Made by a program: the position numbers and the translations under genes | From: Pseudomonas rubra | GTDB taxonomy: Bacteria; Pseudomonadota; Gammaproteobacteria; Pseudomonadales; Pseudomonadaceae | Assembly (NCBI RefSeq): GCF_028656935.1 | Contig: NZ_JAMDGZ010000002.1 | Span: 186,001-250,000 of the forward strand | DNA length: 64,000 bases | Reading direction: 5' to 3' | Part shown: positions 19,495 to 28,403 of the stretch, piece by piece | Numbering within the stretch: the stretch's first letter is position 1 | Layout of the letters: each line of letters opens with the position of its first letter | The notes under the pieces: generated by a model | What the model saw: only the letters and a program-made list of their open reading frames with translations | Told to the model about the DNA's origin: nothing | The model's database searches: none

Positions 19495-21980
19495 CAGCTC
19501 TTGGCTCCAGGGTTGGTCTCGGCACTGGCCAATGTCGATCGCTCGCAGGAGACATCCCCCGCAAACAGCACGTCCTGTTCACGACGCAAGTCACCTTTGC
19601 CCAGGTCGAGCAGGCACAGTGAGGTATCGCGCAAACGCACCTCCAGGGTTGGCGTGCGCTCGCTCATCTCCACGGCGAAAAAACCGTCTGCCTCGGTCAC
19701 GCTGCGACTGGCGTGATTGATCAATAGTGCGCCCTTGAGCGGCTGGCCACGGCCATCGAGCAGGCGCCCGATCACGGTCAGGGTCTTCATCACGCGGATC
19801 TTCTGGTAGCCGACGCCACCCCGGTTGAGGTGATAACCCACCGCTTGCGGTTGGATACTTGCCGTCGGCGCATCGCTGCCCGCAAAGTCAAACTGCACGC
19901 TACCGGCCTTGTACGCTGACACCGGCACCACATTACGCCCGGCACGCAGGATCGCCGCGTGGCCGTTGAGGTCATCGGAGCGCAACTCGACATCGCCGCC
20001 ATCGGTCTCGACATCGACGATCATGCCAGCCTGGTAGTTCTGATACTCACCCGTGGCCGCCATCGCGCCACCGCCCCAGGCCAGCGTGCTATCAAGATTG
20101 AGACCTCCGAGCCAGGCGCTGTCCAGGGTCGACTGCTGAGCGTAGACATCGCCGCGCACCACATTGGTCTGGTAGCTGGCGGTAGCACCAATGCCTGCGC
20201 CATAGCGATCGGCGGTGAGCGATCCGGACACTGCCTGCAGTGCCCCGTCGGTGAAGGCCTGCTGGTAGATCAGTGAGGCATTCTGGTCACGGCGACCATC
20301 ATAGCCGGTACGGCTGCCAAAGCTGCCGGCTACCCGGCGCTCGCCACTGCCAAGCAGTACGTTCAAGCTCAGGTCGACACCTCGATTGCGCTGTTCGTTG
20401 GTGCTCAGGGTACCTGGGCGGTCGAACAGCGACAGACGCCAGCTGGCATCGGTTCCAAACAACTTGGCGTTGCGCCACCAGCCCACATCCACACCGACAC
20501 CATTGGCCGCGCCGTTGCTGTGGGCGATGCGCAAGGTGGCACTGTCCTCTGGGCTCAAACGGTGCTGCCAGGACAATGCACTCTGCTGCAACCGCTCGAT
20601 CCGCGCCTGCCGATACCACGAACCTTGGTCATAGCGGTTGACATCCATCCAGCTACGGTTGTGACTGAGCACAAAGCTGCCATGGCTGTAGCGAAAGATG
20701 CCCTGCAGGTCAAAGCCGTTACCGACACCGCCGGTGTGGAACACGTTGGCGTACAGTTGCATGTCATCGCGCACGGCCCAGTCCAATGCGCTCCCGTACT
20801 GCATGGCCTCGTCAACCCGCTGGAGCGACACGCCGAGAATTGCCCGGGGATGCGCCAGGTAGCTGGCGACCAGGCCAGCGGTTAACTGGCCGTCCTCATC
20901 ATCGTTCCAGTTGCTGAGCAAGTTGCTCTGCTGTCCAAGGAAGGCGCTGTAGCGCAGCGGCTTGTCCGGGTTGCTCCAGTTGTTCGGCTTGTAGATGAAC
21001 TCCTCGCTGCGCACCGTGACATTGCCATCTTCCAGCAGGCGCACTTCCACTTCATAGATTCCGCCCGGCAGCCGCCGGGTATCCAGGGCCTGCAGCCCGG
21101 GCTGGACCGGCTGGCTGTAAATCAACACGCCATTGCGATAAACCTCCGCTACCCCTGGACGGCTCGGGGTTACATAGATTGGCGTGGCACTGGGCATGCC
21201 GTTGTTGATGGCCAAGGTATCGCTGGTGCCGTACATCACCCCTACCGTGCCCTCCGGGCGCGAACCCAACAGCCGTGGCTGACGGGCAATACCGTTGTCG
21301 TCGGGGGTAAAGAAACCCAGGCGCCAGAAGTGCTCCTGCTGCAAATGCTCGCCATACAATTGCTGCGCGTAATAACGCAGATCCTCGGCATCGCGGCTGT
21401 CGGCACTGCGGTGCATCTGCCCGGCGGCCACCGCCGTCCATTGCCCCAGGCTGCTTTGCGCCTCGAAAGCGTAACGTCCCGAAGCCGCCTGGCCCTGACC
21501 GCCGGTGAGGTTCAACTGATTGCTCAGCAACAGGCCGCGGCTGCCTTGATCCGGCAACCGGTGAAAATTCGAAGCCAGGGCATCATGCTCAGCCCGGCGG
21601 GTAAGGATGGAAACCTGCGAAGTGACCAGGCTGTAATGCAGGGCCAGCAGATCATCCGGACACGCTCTGGTGCACGTACCCAGGGGCCAGCCATCGGCCA
21701 GGTTGTGCAACCAGCGTTGCTGTTCGGTCGGCCCGTAGGCACTGTCAGACAGCTCGCTGAACTCGATCAGCTGCAAGCTTTCATCAGGACGCAAAATGAC
21801 CATGGCCTCGCCCAGGGTACGACCATCGAGCTCAACCCGGACCGCCAGCGGTACGTCAAAGAAGTGTGCGTGAAAATCAGGTGGCAAGCCCTTGACCTGG
21901 CCCAGCACCGACGTTTCAGCATGCACCTGAGCGCCCAGGCACAGTAGGCCAAAGGCCACCCAGCGAGACAGAACACTCAT
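19494..21980 (-). CDS. CS1/Cbl-type fimbrial outer membrane usher
   Basis: Outer membrane usher that exports and polymerises pilin subunits, of the alternate (CooC/CblC/TcfC) chaperone-usher branch. The 828 aa product has a signal peptide (VAFGLLCLGAQVHA), an N-terminal periplasmic domain, a beta-barrel with a plug-like segment (GVAEVYRNGVLIYSQPVQPG, RRLPGGIYEVEVRLLEDG), and a C-terminal carboxypeptidase-like domain (TVIGRLLDGRGQPLKGALL). ATG 21980 is preferred over a TTG 6 bases upstream. Unlike the sulfur genes nearby it has ordinary numbers of Met and Cys. It follows the major pilin after a strong hairpin. Confidence 0.88.
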   Translation of the reverse strand: MSVLSRWVAFGLLCLGAQVHAETSVLGQVKGLPPDFHAHFFDVPLAVRVELDGRTLGEAMVILRPDESLQLIEFSELSDSAYGPTEQQRWLHNLADGWPLGTCTRACPDDLLALHYSLVTSQVSILTRRAEHDALASNFHRLPDQGSRGLLLSNQLNLTGGQGQAASGRYAFEAQSSLGQWTAVAAGQMHRSADSRDAEDLRYYAQQLYGEHLQQEHFWRLGFFTPDDNGIARQPRLLGSRPEGTVGVMYGTSDTLAINNGMPSATPIYVTPSRPGVAEVYRNGVLIYSQPVQPGLQALDTRRLPGGIYEVEVRLLEDGNVTVRSEEFIYKPNNWSNPDKPLRYSAFLGQQSNLLSNWNDDEDGQLTAGLVASYLAHPRAILGVSLQRVDEAMQYGSALDWAVRDDMQLYANVFHTGGVGNGFDLQGIFRYSHGSFVLSHNRSWMDVNRYDQGSWYRQARIERLQQSALSWQHRLSPEDSATLRIAHSNGAANGVGVDVGWWRNAKLFGTDASWRLSLFDRPGTLSTNEQRNRGVDLSLNVLLGSGERRVAGSFGSRTGYDGRRDQNASLIYQQAFTDGALQAVSGSLTADRYGAGIGATASYQTNVVRGDVYAQQSTLDSAWLGGLNLDSTLAWGGGAMAATGEYQNYQAGMIVDVETDGGDVELRSDDLNGHAAILRAGRNVVPVSAYKAGSVQFDFAGSDAPTASIQPQAVGYHLNRGGVGYQKIRVMKTLTVIGRLLDGRGQPLKGALLINHASRSVTEADGFFAVEMSERTPTLEVRLRDTSLCLLDLGKGDLRREQDVLFAGDVSCERSTLASAETNPGAKS

Positions 21981-22001
21981 ACCCAAGCAACCCGAAAGAA
22001 G

Positions 22002-22038
22002 GCCCCGAGGCCGCCTTCGAACAAGCGCGGCCGGGGGC
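22002..22038 (-). terminator. hairpin between major pilin and usher (attenuator)
   Basis: Arms GCCCCGAGGCCGC (22002-22014) and GCGGCCGGGGGC (22027-22038) form a GC-rich stem with one bulge and a 12-base loop in the 78 bp gap. On the minus strand it is followed by CCTTCTTTC, a weak T-tract. Inferred role: partial termination or mRNA protection so that pilin greatly exceeds usher. Confidence 0.6.
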
Positions 22039-22058
22039 TGGAGAGCGAGAAGGGAGGC

Positions 22059-22544
22059 TTAGGGTGCGGCGGTTTCGAACATCATGCCGACCATGCCCTG
22101 ATAGTTGCCCGGCACATAGCCGCCGGACGGGGTGTTGGCCGCCAGCCTGAACTCGATACGCGTACCGCCTGCAGCCGCAGCGGCCGGTACCACCACCTCG
22201 GGAGTGCCGGGGCTCAGTTGCACCCCTCCGACCATCACGTTCAGACCAATCTGGTTGCCACCGCTGGCAATCGAAGCTGGTGAGGTCAGCGAGGCACTGA
22301 TCGGGCCGATGGTGCTCTTGACGTCGAATTGCTTGCTCAGACTGTCAAAGTCTTCGCGCACATGGTTCCACGGCAAGGTCTGTGGGTCGTTGGTCCAGTT
22401 GTCACCCGGCGGGGTGACAACGTAGAAACTATCGGTCGGCACGGTTGCCACTACAGTGACTTGATGCTGGATCGGGTCGGCGGCCTGGGCACTGATGGAC
22501 AACGCCAGCAATGCAAAGGGAGCAGCCAGAGTAAATTTGTTCAC
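22059..22544 (-). CDS. CS1/Cbl-type major fimbrial subunit
   Basis: A 161 aa pilin with a signal peptide (FALLALSISAQAA) and a mature start (DPIQHQVTVVATVPTDSF) resembling the CooA/CblA alternate-branch pilins. Like them it has no disulfide: there is no Cys. The C-terminus (NYQGMVGMMFETAAP) is the predicted beta strand seen by the chaperone. It lies second in the chaperone-pilin-usher-tip order of cblBACD, with a hairpin after it, consistent with high expression. Confidence 0.85.
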   Translation of the reverse strand: MNKFTLAAPFALLALSISAQAADPIQHQVTVVATVPTDSFYVVTPPGDNWTNDPQTLPWNHVREDFDSLSKQFDVKSTIGPISASLTSPASIASGGNQIGLNVMVGGVQLSPGTPEVVVPAAAAAGGTRIEFRLAANTPSGGYVPGNYQGMVGMMFETAAP

Positions 22545-22577
22545 GTTAAAACCTCATGTGTGAAAGTGTTGGCGAAA

Positions 22578-23186
22578 TCAACCGGCGATCTCGACCTTGC
22601 GGGTCTTGTCGCCCTCGATCAGCTCGAAGCGATAGGCGCGACCCGCCTGTTTTTTGAACTCACGCGCGGTGCCGGGACGAACGTGATACTTGCTGGGCAC
22701 TTCACACTGTTTGCCACCTGTGGCGCAGTCATTGAAGTGATCCAGAATCAGGGTGGCGTTACCGTTGTTGTGGACCAGAAAGCGCTCAGGCTCTTGCTTG
22801 ATGTCGGTCTGATAGCGAGGAGAAAGCGGACGCACGAAAAGAATTGCGCCGTAACCGGCCAGGACATTCACGCCTGCGGAGAAAGACTCGCGATAGTCCT
22901 CGGACTCATCGGCACTAAGACCAAAGCCATCACCCTGGTCGGGCAGGACCGGCTCGAAGCGCACACGAAAGTAGCGCTCGTGCTCGCGGCTGCTGCCATC
23001 CTCGGCGTAAACCAGCTCGACCACGCTGACTTTGACAAAGGCAGTGGTGTCGCCCATGTTGCGCACACGTTTGAGCAAGGTGCTTTTTTGCCCATCCATG
23101 TACTCGTACATGGCACCGATGTTGATTTCAGGGCCTGCCTGTACCAGCAATGGTGTACACAACAACACCCACAACAACGCTCTCAT
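22578..23186 (-). CDS. CS1/Cbl-type periplasmic fimbrial chaperone
   Basis: First gene of the fimbrial operon, 202 aa with a signal peptide (LLWVLLCTPLLVQAG). It shows an Ig-like periplasmic chaperone pattern (TAFVKVSVVELVY, then ILFVRPLSPRY as the likely subunit-binding G1 strand region, and a C-terminal domain ending FELIEGDKTRKVEIAG). It belongs to the CooB/CblB type rather than PapD. A Cys pair (NDCATGGKQC) probably forms a disulfide. Promoter elements upstream (23187-23310) were not resolved. Confidence 0.8.
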   Translation of the reverse strand: MRALLWVLLCTPLLVQAGPEINIGAMYEYMDGQKSTLLKRVRNMGDTTAFVKVSVVELVYAEDGSSREHERYFRVRFEPVLPDQGDGFGLSADESEDYRESFSAGVNVLAGYGAILFVRPLSPRYQTDIKQEPERFLVHNNGNATLILDHFNDCATGGKQCEVPSKYHVRPGTAREFKKQAGRAYRFELIEGDKTRKVEIAG

Positions 23187-23311
23187 GTGCCCGGCCTGTC
23201 TTGCTCTTGGGAATGAGCGAAAACTACTGAGCGGCGGGGTATGAGCTAATCAGACCAGTCGCAAATAAATCGGGAATTTTCCGAGCGAAACAATGAGCAC
23301 AAAGAACTGAG

Positions 23312-23334
23312 CCGCTTGGCATTGCGCCAAGCGG
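23312..23334 (-). terminator. hairpin downstream of epsC
   Basis: Perfect 9-bp stem CCGCTTGGC/GCCAAGCGG with loop ATTGC, 28 bases after the epsC stop. The T-rich tail is better on the plus strand (TTTTG) than on the minus strand (CTCAGTTCTTT). It would separate epsC from the fimbrial operon. Confidence 0.55.
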
Positions 23335-23361
23335 TTTTGATAACAATTTAGCGTGGCCGCT

Positions 23362-24294
23362 TTACTTCTGGGTGCCGTCGTCGTGTTGCAGGTTAGCCTG
23401 GGTCAGGTTGCTGCCCGGGGCCACGCTACGGGTCAGCCAGACGTTGCCGCCGATGGTCGAACCCTTGCCGATGGTGATTCGTCCCAGAATAGTCGCGCCG
23501 GCATAAATCACCACGTCGTCCTCGACAATCGGGTGGCGTGGATGGCCCTTCTGCAGTTGCCCGTCCTCGTCTGCCGGGAAGCGCTTGGCGCCCAGGGTGA
23601 CCGCCTGGTAGATACGCACCCGCTCGCCGATGATCGCGGTTTCACCGATCACCACACCGGTGCCGTGGTCGATGAAGAAACTCGGGCCGATCTGCGCGCC
23701 CGGGTGAATATCGATGCCGGTGGCCGAATGCGCCAGTTCCGAGCTGATCCGCGCCAGCAACGGCAGGCCGGCCCGGTACAGGTGATGGGCAAGGCGATGG
23801 TGAATGACCGCAAGGATACCTGGATAGCACAACAGCACTTCGTCGACGCTGCGCGCCGCCGGGTCGCCATGGAAGGCGGCCAGCACATCGGTATCGAGGA
23901 TGCTGCGCAGGCCCGGCAAGGCGGCGGCAAAGTCCTGGATCAGGCGCAATGCCTTGGCGTCGATGTCCGCCGTGGCCTGATTGCCCTGACGTGCCACATA
24001 ACGCAACTCCAGACGCGCCTGGGCGAGCAAGGCGGTCAGGGCAGCATCAAGGGTGTGGCCCACGTAGAAGTCTTCGCTTTCTTCGCGCAGGTCCACCGGG
24101 CCCAGGCGCATGGGGAACAAGGCGCCACACAGCTGCTCGAGAATGTGCCGCACCGCTTCGCGTGACGGCAGTTCACGGCCGCCCTGCTGACCGCTGCTGC
24201 GGCCGTTGCTGGTGCGCCACTGATCGCGGGCGCTACGCAACTGGCCAACGATGGTTTGCAGCTGCCAATGCCCTGATTGCGCGTTGTCGCTCAC
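23362..24294 (-). CDS. epsC: serine O-acetyltransferase
   Basis: Makes O-acetylserine, the acceptor for sulfide in cysteine synthesis. The 310 aa product has an N-terminal helical region and a C-terminal left-handed beta-helix of hexapeptide repeats (GIDIHPGAQIGPSFFIDHGTGVVIGE reads through in steps), with the catalytic HGTG and TLGAKRF motifs typical of the EpsC/SrpH-type enzyme. I chose GTG 24294 because AGGAG lies about 8 bases upstream; an earlier ATG at 24345 would overrun this site. It is divergent from tcyJ and shares its control region. Confidence 0.9.
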   Translation of the reverse strand: MSDNAQSGHWQLQTIVGQLRSARDQWRTSNGRSSGQQGGRELPSREAVRHILEQLCGALFPMRLGPVDLREESEDFYVGHTLDAALTALLAQARLELRYVARQGNQATADIDAKALRLIQDFAAALPGLRSILDTDVLAAFHGDPAARSVDEVLLCYPGILAVIHHRLAHHLYRAGLPLLARISSELAHSATGIDIHPGAQIGPSFFIDHGTGVVIGETAIIGERVRIYQAVTLGAKRFPADEDGQLQKGHPRHPIVEDDVVIYAGATILGRITIGKGSTIGGNVWLTRSVAPGSNLTQANLQHDDGTQK

Positions 24295-24631
24295 GGTTAC
24301 TTCTCCTGCTGCAGCGGCGGTCGGTGGATGAGGGTGCCGTCGCAATGAACAATCACTTTACGGCAATTTCCTACAGCAGAAAAAATAACGCTTTATTCCA
24401 GAAAGCAATAAAGGCGGCATAAGCTGGGGAGTTGCCCGCCTGCCCCGGGCTGCCTATAGTCGAACTTTGCACAGCGCAGTAGGGCACCGGCACTATTCGC
24501 CTACCCTGAGGCCTGGGCCAGGTCATTGAAAAATTTGAAAATAGTATAAGAAAATGAATTTATATTATTTTTAAGACTAAACGCATCACCCTATAGTCAG
24601 CGCCACACTCACAACAACATTGGGGCTACAC
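24295..24631. promoter_or_regulatory. divergent epsC/tcyJ control region
   Basis: A 337 bp gene-free region. TTTATTCC at 24392-24399, followed by AGAAAGCAATAAAG, lies about 100 bp before epsC. An AT-rich block (about 24530-24577) directly precedes TATAGT at 24592-24597, a likely tcyJ -10 box with no -35, as expected of an activated promoter. A second TATAGT is at 24455-24460. GCATAAGCT at 24417-24425 resembles the start of the tau repeats. Confidence 0.5.
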
Positions 24632-25432
24632 ATGAAGATTTCCGCGTTCGGTAAACAGGCAGTCGCCGCCGGTCTGGGCCTGCTGCTTGGCGCCAGCCTG
24701 CTCGGTCAGGCAGTGGCGGGTGAGCAACTGCAGCAGATCAAGGACAAGGGCGTTATCAACATCGGCCTTGAAGGTACCTATCCACCGTTCAGCTTCGTCG
24801 ATGCCGACGGCAAGCTCACCGGCTTCGAGGTGGAACTCTCCGAGGCCCTGGCCAAGGAGCTGGGGGTCAAGGTCAAACTGCAACCGACCAAGTGGGACGG
24901 CATCCTCGCAGCCCTTGAGTCCAAGCGTCTGGACGCGGTGGTCAATCAGGTGACTATCTCCGAAGAGCGCAAGAAGAAGTACGACTTCTCCGAGCCCTAC
25001 ACCGTTTCCGGCATCCAGGCGCTGGTGCTGACCAAGAAAGCCGCCGACCTGAACATCCAGTCCGCTGCCGACCTGGGTGGCAAGAAAGTCGGCGTGGGCC
25101 TGGGCACCAACTACGAACAGTGGGTCAAGGCCAATGTGCCAACTGCTGACGTGCGCACCTACGAAGACGATCCAACCAAGTTCGCCGACCTGCGCAACGG
25201 CCGTATCAACGCCATCCTGATCGACCGTCTGGCTGCTCTGGAATACGCCAAGAAGGCCACGGACACCACCGCCGCCGGTAACGCGTTCTCGCGTCAGGAG
25301 TCCGGAATCGCCCTGCGCAAAGGCGAGCCTGAATTGCTGCAAGCCCTGAACAAAGCCATCGACAAGCTGCGCGCCGACGGCACGCTGAAAAAGCTTTCGG
25401 AAAAATACTTCAACGCTGACGTCACCCAATAA
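24632..25432 (+). CDS. tcyJ: cystine ABC transporter periplasmic binding protein
   Basis: FliY/TcyJ-type binding protein for L-cystine and related disulfides. The 266 aa product has a signal peptide (AGLGLLLGASLLGQAVAG) and the amino-acid binding fold (LEGTYPPFSFVDADGKLTGF, LDAVVNQVTISEERKKKYDF, GTNYEQWVKAN). ATG 24632 has a TGGGG Shine-Dalgarno-like stretch upstream and replaces a TTG at 24620. Apart from the initiator it has no Met or Cys. The stop overlaps the tcyL start by one base. Confidence 0.9.
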   Translation: MKISAFGKQAVAAGLGLLLGASLLGQAVAGEQLQQIKDKGVINIGLEGTYPPFSFVDADGKLTGFEVELSEALAKELGVKVKLQPTKWDGILAALESKRLDAVVNQVTISEERKKKYDFSEPYTVSGIQALVLTKKAADLNIQSAADLGGKKVGVGLGTNYEQWVKANVPTADVRTYEDDPTKFADLRNGRINAILIDRLAALEYAKKATDTTAAGNAFSRQESGIALRKGEPELLQALNKAIDKLRADGTLKKLSEKYFNADVTQ

Positions 25433-26097
25433 TGGAAGAAGCTTTCCAACTTGCACTGCAGTCCGCGCCCTTTCTGCTCAAGGGCGCGTACTACACGGTA
25501 ATCCTCAGCCTCGGCGGGATGTTCTTTGGCCTGCTGCTGGGCTTTGCCCTGGCGCTGATGCGTCTGTCATCGCTCAGGCTGCTGAGCTGGACGGCGCGAG
25601 TCTACGTGTCGTTCTTCCGCGGCACGCCACTGCTGGTGCAGCTGTTCGTGATCTATTACGGCCTGCCCCAGATAGGCCTGGAACTGGACCCGCTACCGGC
25701 GGCGCTGATCGGCTTCTCGCTGAACATGGCCGCCTATGCCTGTGAAATCCTCCGCGCCGCCATCAGCTCGATTGATCGTGGCCAGTGGGAGGCCGCGGCC
25801 AGCATCGGCATGACCCGTGGCCAGGCCATGCGCCGGGCGATCCTGCCGCAAGCGGCGCGCACCGCCTTGCCGCCCCTGGGCAACAGCTTCATTTCGCTGG
25901 TCAAGGACACCGCCCTGGCCGCCACTATTCAGGTGCCGGAACTGTTCCGCCAGGCGCAGCTGATTACCGCGCGCACCTTCGAAATCTTCACCATGTACCT
26001 TGCCGCCGCACTGATCTACTGGGTGCTGGCCAGCGTTCTTGCACACCTGCAGAACCGCCTGGAAGCGCGGGTCAACCGGCACGACCAGGAGTCCTGA
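25432..26097 (+). CDS. tcyL: cystine ABC transporter permease
   Basis: Inner-membrane permease of the polar amino acid (HisMQ) family, 221 aa, acting with TcyJ and TcyN. It has about five hydrophobic segments, the FFRGTPLLVQLFVIYYGLP signature and the EAA motif (EAAASIGMTRGQAMRRAILPQA). Its ATG overlaps the tcyJ stop (TAATG). Gene order SBP-permease-ATPase matches E. coli fliY-yecS-yecC (tcyJLN). Confidence 0.92.
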   Translation: MEEAFQLALQSAPFLLKGAYYTVILSLGGMFFGLLLGFALALMRLSSLRLLSWTARVYVSFFRGTPLLVQLFVIYYGLPQIGLELDPLPAALIGFSLNMAAYACEILRAAISSIDRGQWEAAASIGMTRGQAMRRAILPQAARTALPPLGNSFISLVKDTALAATIQVPELFRQAQLITARTFEIFTMYLAAALIYWVLASVLAHLQNRLEARVNRHDQES

Positions 26098-26100
26098 GGC

Positions 26101-26862
26101 ATGATCGAGGTACTACGACTGAGCAAGCAGTTCAACGGCCAGACCGTGCTCGACGACATCAGCCTCAAGGTAGAGGCTGGCGAGGTAATCGCCATCATCG
26201 GCCCCAGCGGCTCCGGCAAGACCACCTTCCTGCGCTGCCTGAACCTGCTGGAAACCCCCAGCAGCGGGCGCATCAAGGTCGGTAACGTTGAGATCGACGC
26301 CAACCGCCCGCTCAGCCAGCAAAGCGGGTTGATCCGCCGCTTGCGCCAGGAGGTTGGCTTCGTTTTCCAGAACTTCAACCTGTTCCCCCACCGCACGGCA
26401 CTGGAGAACATCATCGAAGGCCCGCTGGTGGTCAAGAAGACCCCGCGCGAGCAGGCCGAGGCCCTGGGCATGAAGCTGCTGGCCAAGGTCGGCCTGGCCG
26501 GCAAGGAGGCCTCCTACCCGCGCAAGCTGTCCGGTGGACAGCAACAGCGGGTGGCGATTGCCCGGGCACTGGCCATGGAACCGGAGGTCATCCTCTTCGA
26601 TGAACCGACCTCGGCGCTCGACCCCGAGCTGGTCGGCGAAGTACTGGCAACCATCCGCAGCCTGGCCGAAGAAAAACGCACCATGATCATCGTCACCCAC
26701 GAGATGAGTTTTGCCCGGGATGTCGCCAACCGGGTGATCTTCTTCGACAAGGGCGTAATCGTTGAGCAGGGTGAAGCCAAAGCACTGTTTGCCCAACCCA
26801 AAGAAGAGCGCACCCGGCAGTTCCTCGGCAAATTCCTCGGTACGCAGAACACCGACTACTGA
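26101..26862 (+). CDS. tcyN: cystine ABC transporter ATP-binding protein
   Basis: ATPase of the cystine importer, 253 aa. It has Walker A ([15 protein letters not shown]), signature ([15 protein letters not shown]), Walker B ([15 protein letters not shown]) and H-loop ([13 protein letters not shown]). It begins 3 bp after tcyL. A GC-rich hairpin follows the gene. Confidence 0.93.
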   Translation: MIEVLRLSKQFNGQTVLDDISLKVEAGEVIAIIGPSGSGKTTFLRCLNLLETPSSGRIKVGNVEIDANRPLSQQSGLIRRLRQEVGFVFQNFNLFPHRTALENIIEGPLVVKKTPREQAEALGMKLLAKVGLAGKEASYPRKLSGGQQQRVAIARALAMEPEVILFDEPTSALDPELVGEVLATIRSLAEEKRTMIIVTHEMSFARDVANRVIFFDKGVIVEQGEAKALFAQPKEERTRQFLGKFLGTQNTDY

Positions 26863-26894
26863 GTTTTCCCCCGCCTTTTTCCCACTCCCACCTG

Positions 26895-26919
26895 ACGCCT
26901 GCCCTACCCCGGCAGGCGT
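26895..26919 (+). terminator. hairpin downstream of tcyN
   Basis: Perfect 9-bp stem ACGCCTGCC/GGCAGGCGT with a 7-base loop, 32 bases after the tcyN stop. There is no real T-tract after it, so termination may be weak. Confidence 0.5.
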
Positions 26920-26940
26920 TCGTCCAGCGACCGCCAAGTA

Positions 26941-27071
26941 CTTCTATATTTATTCCTAAAAGTTAGTTTATTTAATTTTTATACGCTATTAGGGTATATA
27001 CACCGGACCACCGGACCAGCGCAATTTTGTCGCCGCACCCCGCGTCGACGTTTTCAATTCGTGAGGTAGGT
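26941..27071 (+). promoter_or_regulatory. upstream region of the SfnB/monooxygenase operon
   Basis: Contains TTTATTCCTAAAAGTTAG at 26949-26966 in an AT-rich block, matching the motif before other sulfur operons. TATATA at 26995-27000 is a possible -10. A leader of about 60 bases then leads to a short ORF with its own ribosome-binding site. Roles are inferred. Confidence 0.45.
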
Positions 27072-27140
27072 ATGGTCAGGAACACAATCACCCCAGTGCG
27101 TAACGCCAGGGCATTGAGTGCAGCCAAGGAGCGGTACTGA
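27072..27140 (+). CDS. 22-codon upstream ORF coupled to first SfnB gene
   Basis: ATG 27072 preceded by GAGGTAGG opens a 22-residue peptide (starts MVRNTITPVRNARALS, ends AAKERY). Its TGA (27138-27140) overlaps the ATG of the next gene in a TGATG arrangement. The AAGGAG for the next gene lies inside this ORF, so its translation would expose or couple that site. It has no Cys and no Met after the start. It may be a regulatory leader peptide or a chance ORF; only coupling geometry and a good ribosome-binding site support it. Confidence 0.5.
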   Translation: MVRNTITPVRNARALSAAKERY

Positions 27141-28381
27141 TGTCCAATCTGGCAGAAACCACAGTCCACAGTGATCTGGACAGCGCCCCGCTGTTGTTGC
27201 CAGCCAAGGTGCTGAGCAACGACGCACAAGCCCTGCAAGCGGCCCATGAACTGGCCGAGGCGGCACGTGACCAGGCGGCCAGGCGCGACCAGCAACGCAA
27301 GCTGCCCTGGGCGCAAATCGAGCAGTTCACCCGCAGCGGCCTGGGTAGCATCAGCATCCCGCACGCCTTTGGCGGCGCGCAGGTATCGTTTGTCACCCTC
27401 GCCGAGGTGTTTCGCATCATCAGCGTCGCCGACCCGGCGCTGGGGCAGATCCCGCAAAACCAGTTCGGCATTCTGCAACTGCTCAAGGGCGCCGCTACCG
27501 AACGCCAGCAAGCACTGCTGTTCAAGTCGGTGCTCGACGGCTGGCGCATCGGCAATGCCGGGCCCGAGCGCGGCACCAAGCACACCCTGGACCTCAAGGC
27601 GCGCATCACCCGCGAGGGCGATCACTATGTGCTCAGCGGCCAGAAGTTCTATTCCACCGGCGCCCTGTTTGCCCATTGGGTGGCGGTCAAGGCGCTGAAC
27701 GATGATGGCCGTCAGGTCATGGCCCTGGTCCGGCGCGGCACACCGGGCCTGCGCATCGTCGACGACTGGTCCGGTTTCGGCCAGCGCACCACCGCCAGCG
27801 GAACCGTGCTGCTGGACAAGGTGCAGGTCGATGCGGACCTGGTGATCGACACCTGGAAACAAGGCGAAGTCCCGAACATCCAGGGCGCCGTCTCGCAACT
27901 GATTCAGGCAGCCATCGATGCCGGGATTGCCGAAGCGGCAATTGCCGACACCATCGCCTTTGTCCGCGAAAAGGCCCGGCCGTGGATCGACGCCAAGGTC
28001 GATCGCGCCAGTGACGATCTCTATGTGATCGCCGACGTCGGTCGCTTGCAACTGGAGCTGCATGCCGCCCAGGCGCTCCTGGGCAAAGCTGCGCGCGTGC
28101 TCGACGAAGTCAGCGCCGCACCCGTCGATGCCGCCGCTGCCGCCCGGGCCTCGATCGCCGTGGCCGAAGCCAAGGTGCTGACCACCGAGATCTCCCTGCA
28201 AGCCAGCGAGAAGCTCTTCGAGCTCTCCGGCAGCCGCGCCACCCTGGCCGAGTTCAACCTTGACCGACACTGGCGCAATGCCCGCGTGCACACCCTGCAC
28301 GACCCGGTTCGCTGGAAATACCACGCCGTCGGCGCCTATCACCTCAACGGTACCCTGCCTGCCCGGCACGCCTGGATCTGA
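27140..28381 (+). CDS. SfnB/DszC-type acyl-CoA dehydrogenase-like sulfur acquisition flavoprotein (1)
   Basis: A 413 aa flavoprotein of the acyl-CoA dehydrogenase-like monooxygenase group that includes DszC and SfnB, used to release sulfur from organic compounds under sulfate limitation. Features include GLGSISIPHAFGGAQVSF, LGQIPQNQFGILQLL, the Gly/Ser-rich SGFGQRTTASGTVLL, and the conserved C-terminal DRHWRNARVHTLHDPVRWKY. It is about the length of DszC. It has only two Met and no Cys. It is the first of two tandem paralogues and probably needs reduced flavin from SsuE or another reductase. The substrate is unknown. Confidence 0.85.
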   Translation: MSNLAETTVHSDLDSAPLLLPAKVLSNDAQALQAAHELAEAARDQAARRDQQRKLPWAQIEQFTRSGLGSISIPHAFGGAQVSFVTLAEVFRIISVADPALGQIPQNQFGILQLLKGAATERQQALLFKSVLDGWRIGNAGPERGTKHTLDLKARITREGDHYVLSGQKFYSTGALFAHWVAVKALNDDGRQVMALVRRGTPGLRIVDDWSGFGQRTTASGTVLLDKVQVDADLVIDTWKQGEVPNIQGAVSQLIQAAIDAGIAEAAIADTIAFVREKARPWIDAKVDRASDDLYVIADVGRLQLELHAAQALLGKAARVLDEVSAAPVDAAAAARASIAVAEAKVLTTEISLQASEKLFELSGSRATLAEFNLDRHWRNARVHTLHDPVRWKYHAVGAYHLNGTLPARHAWI

Positions 28382-28403
28382 CCAGACCACTGGAGCCCTG
28401 TTT

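Noticed and set aside
27001..27020. Short tandem CACCGGAC repeats
   Set aside because: Only two copies, and too short to distinguish from chance.
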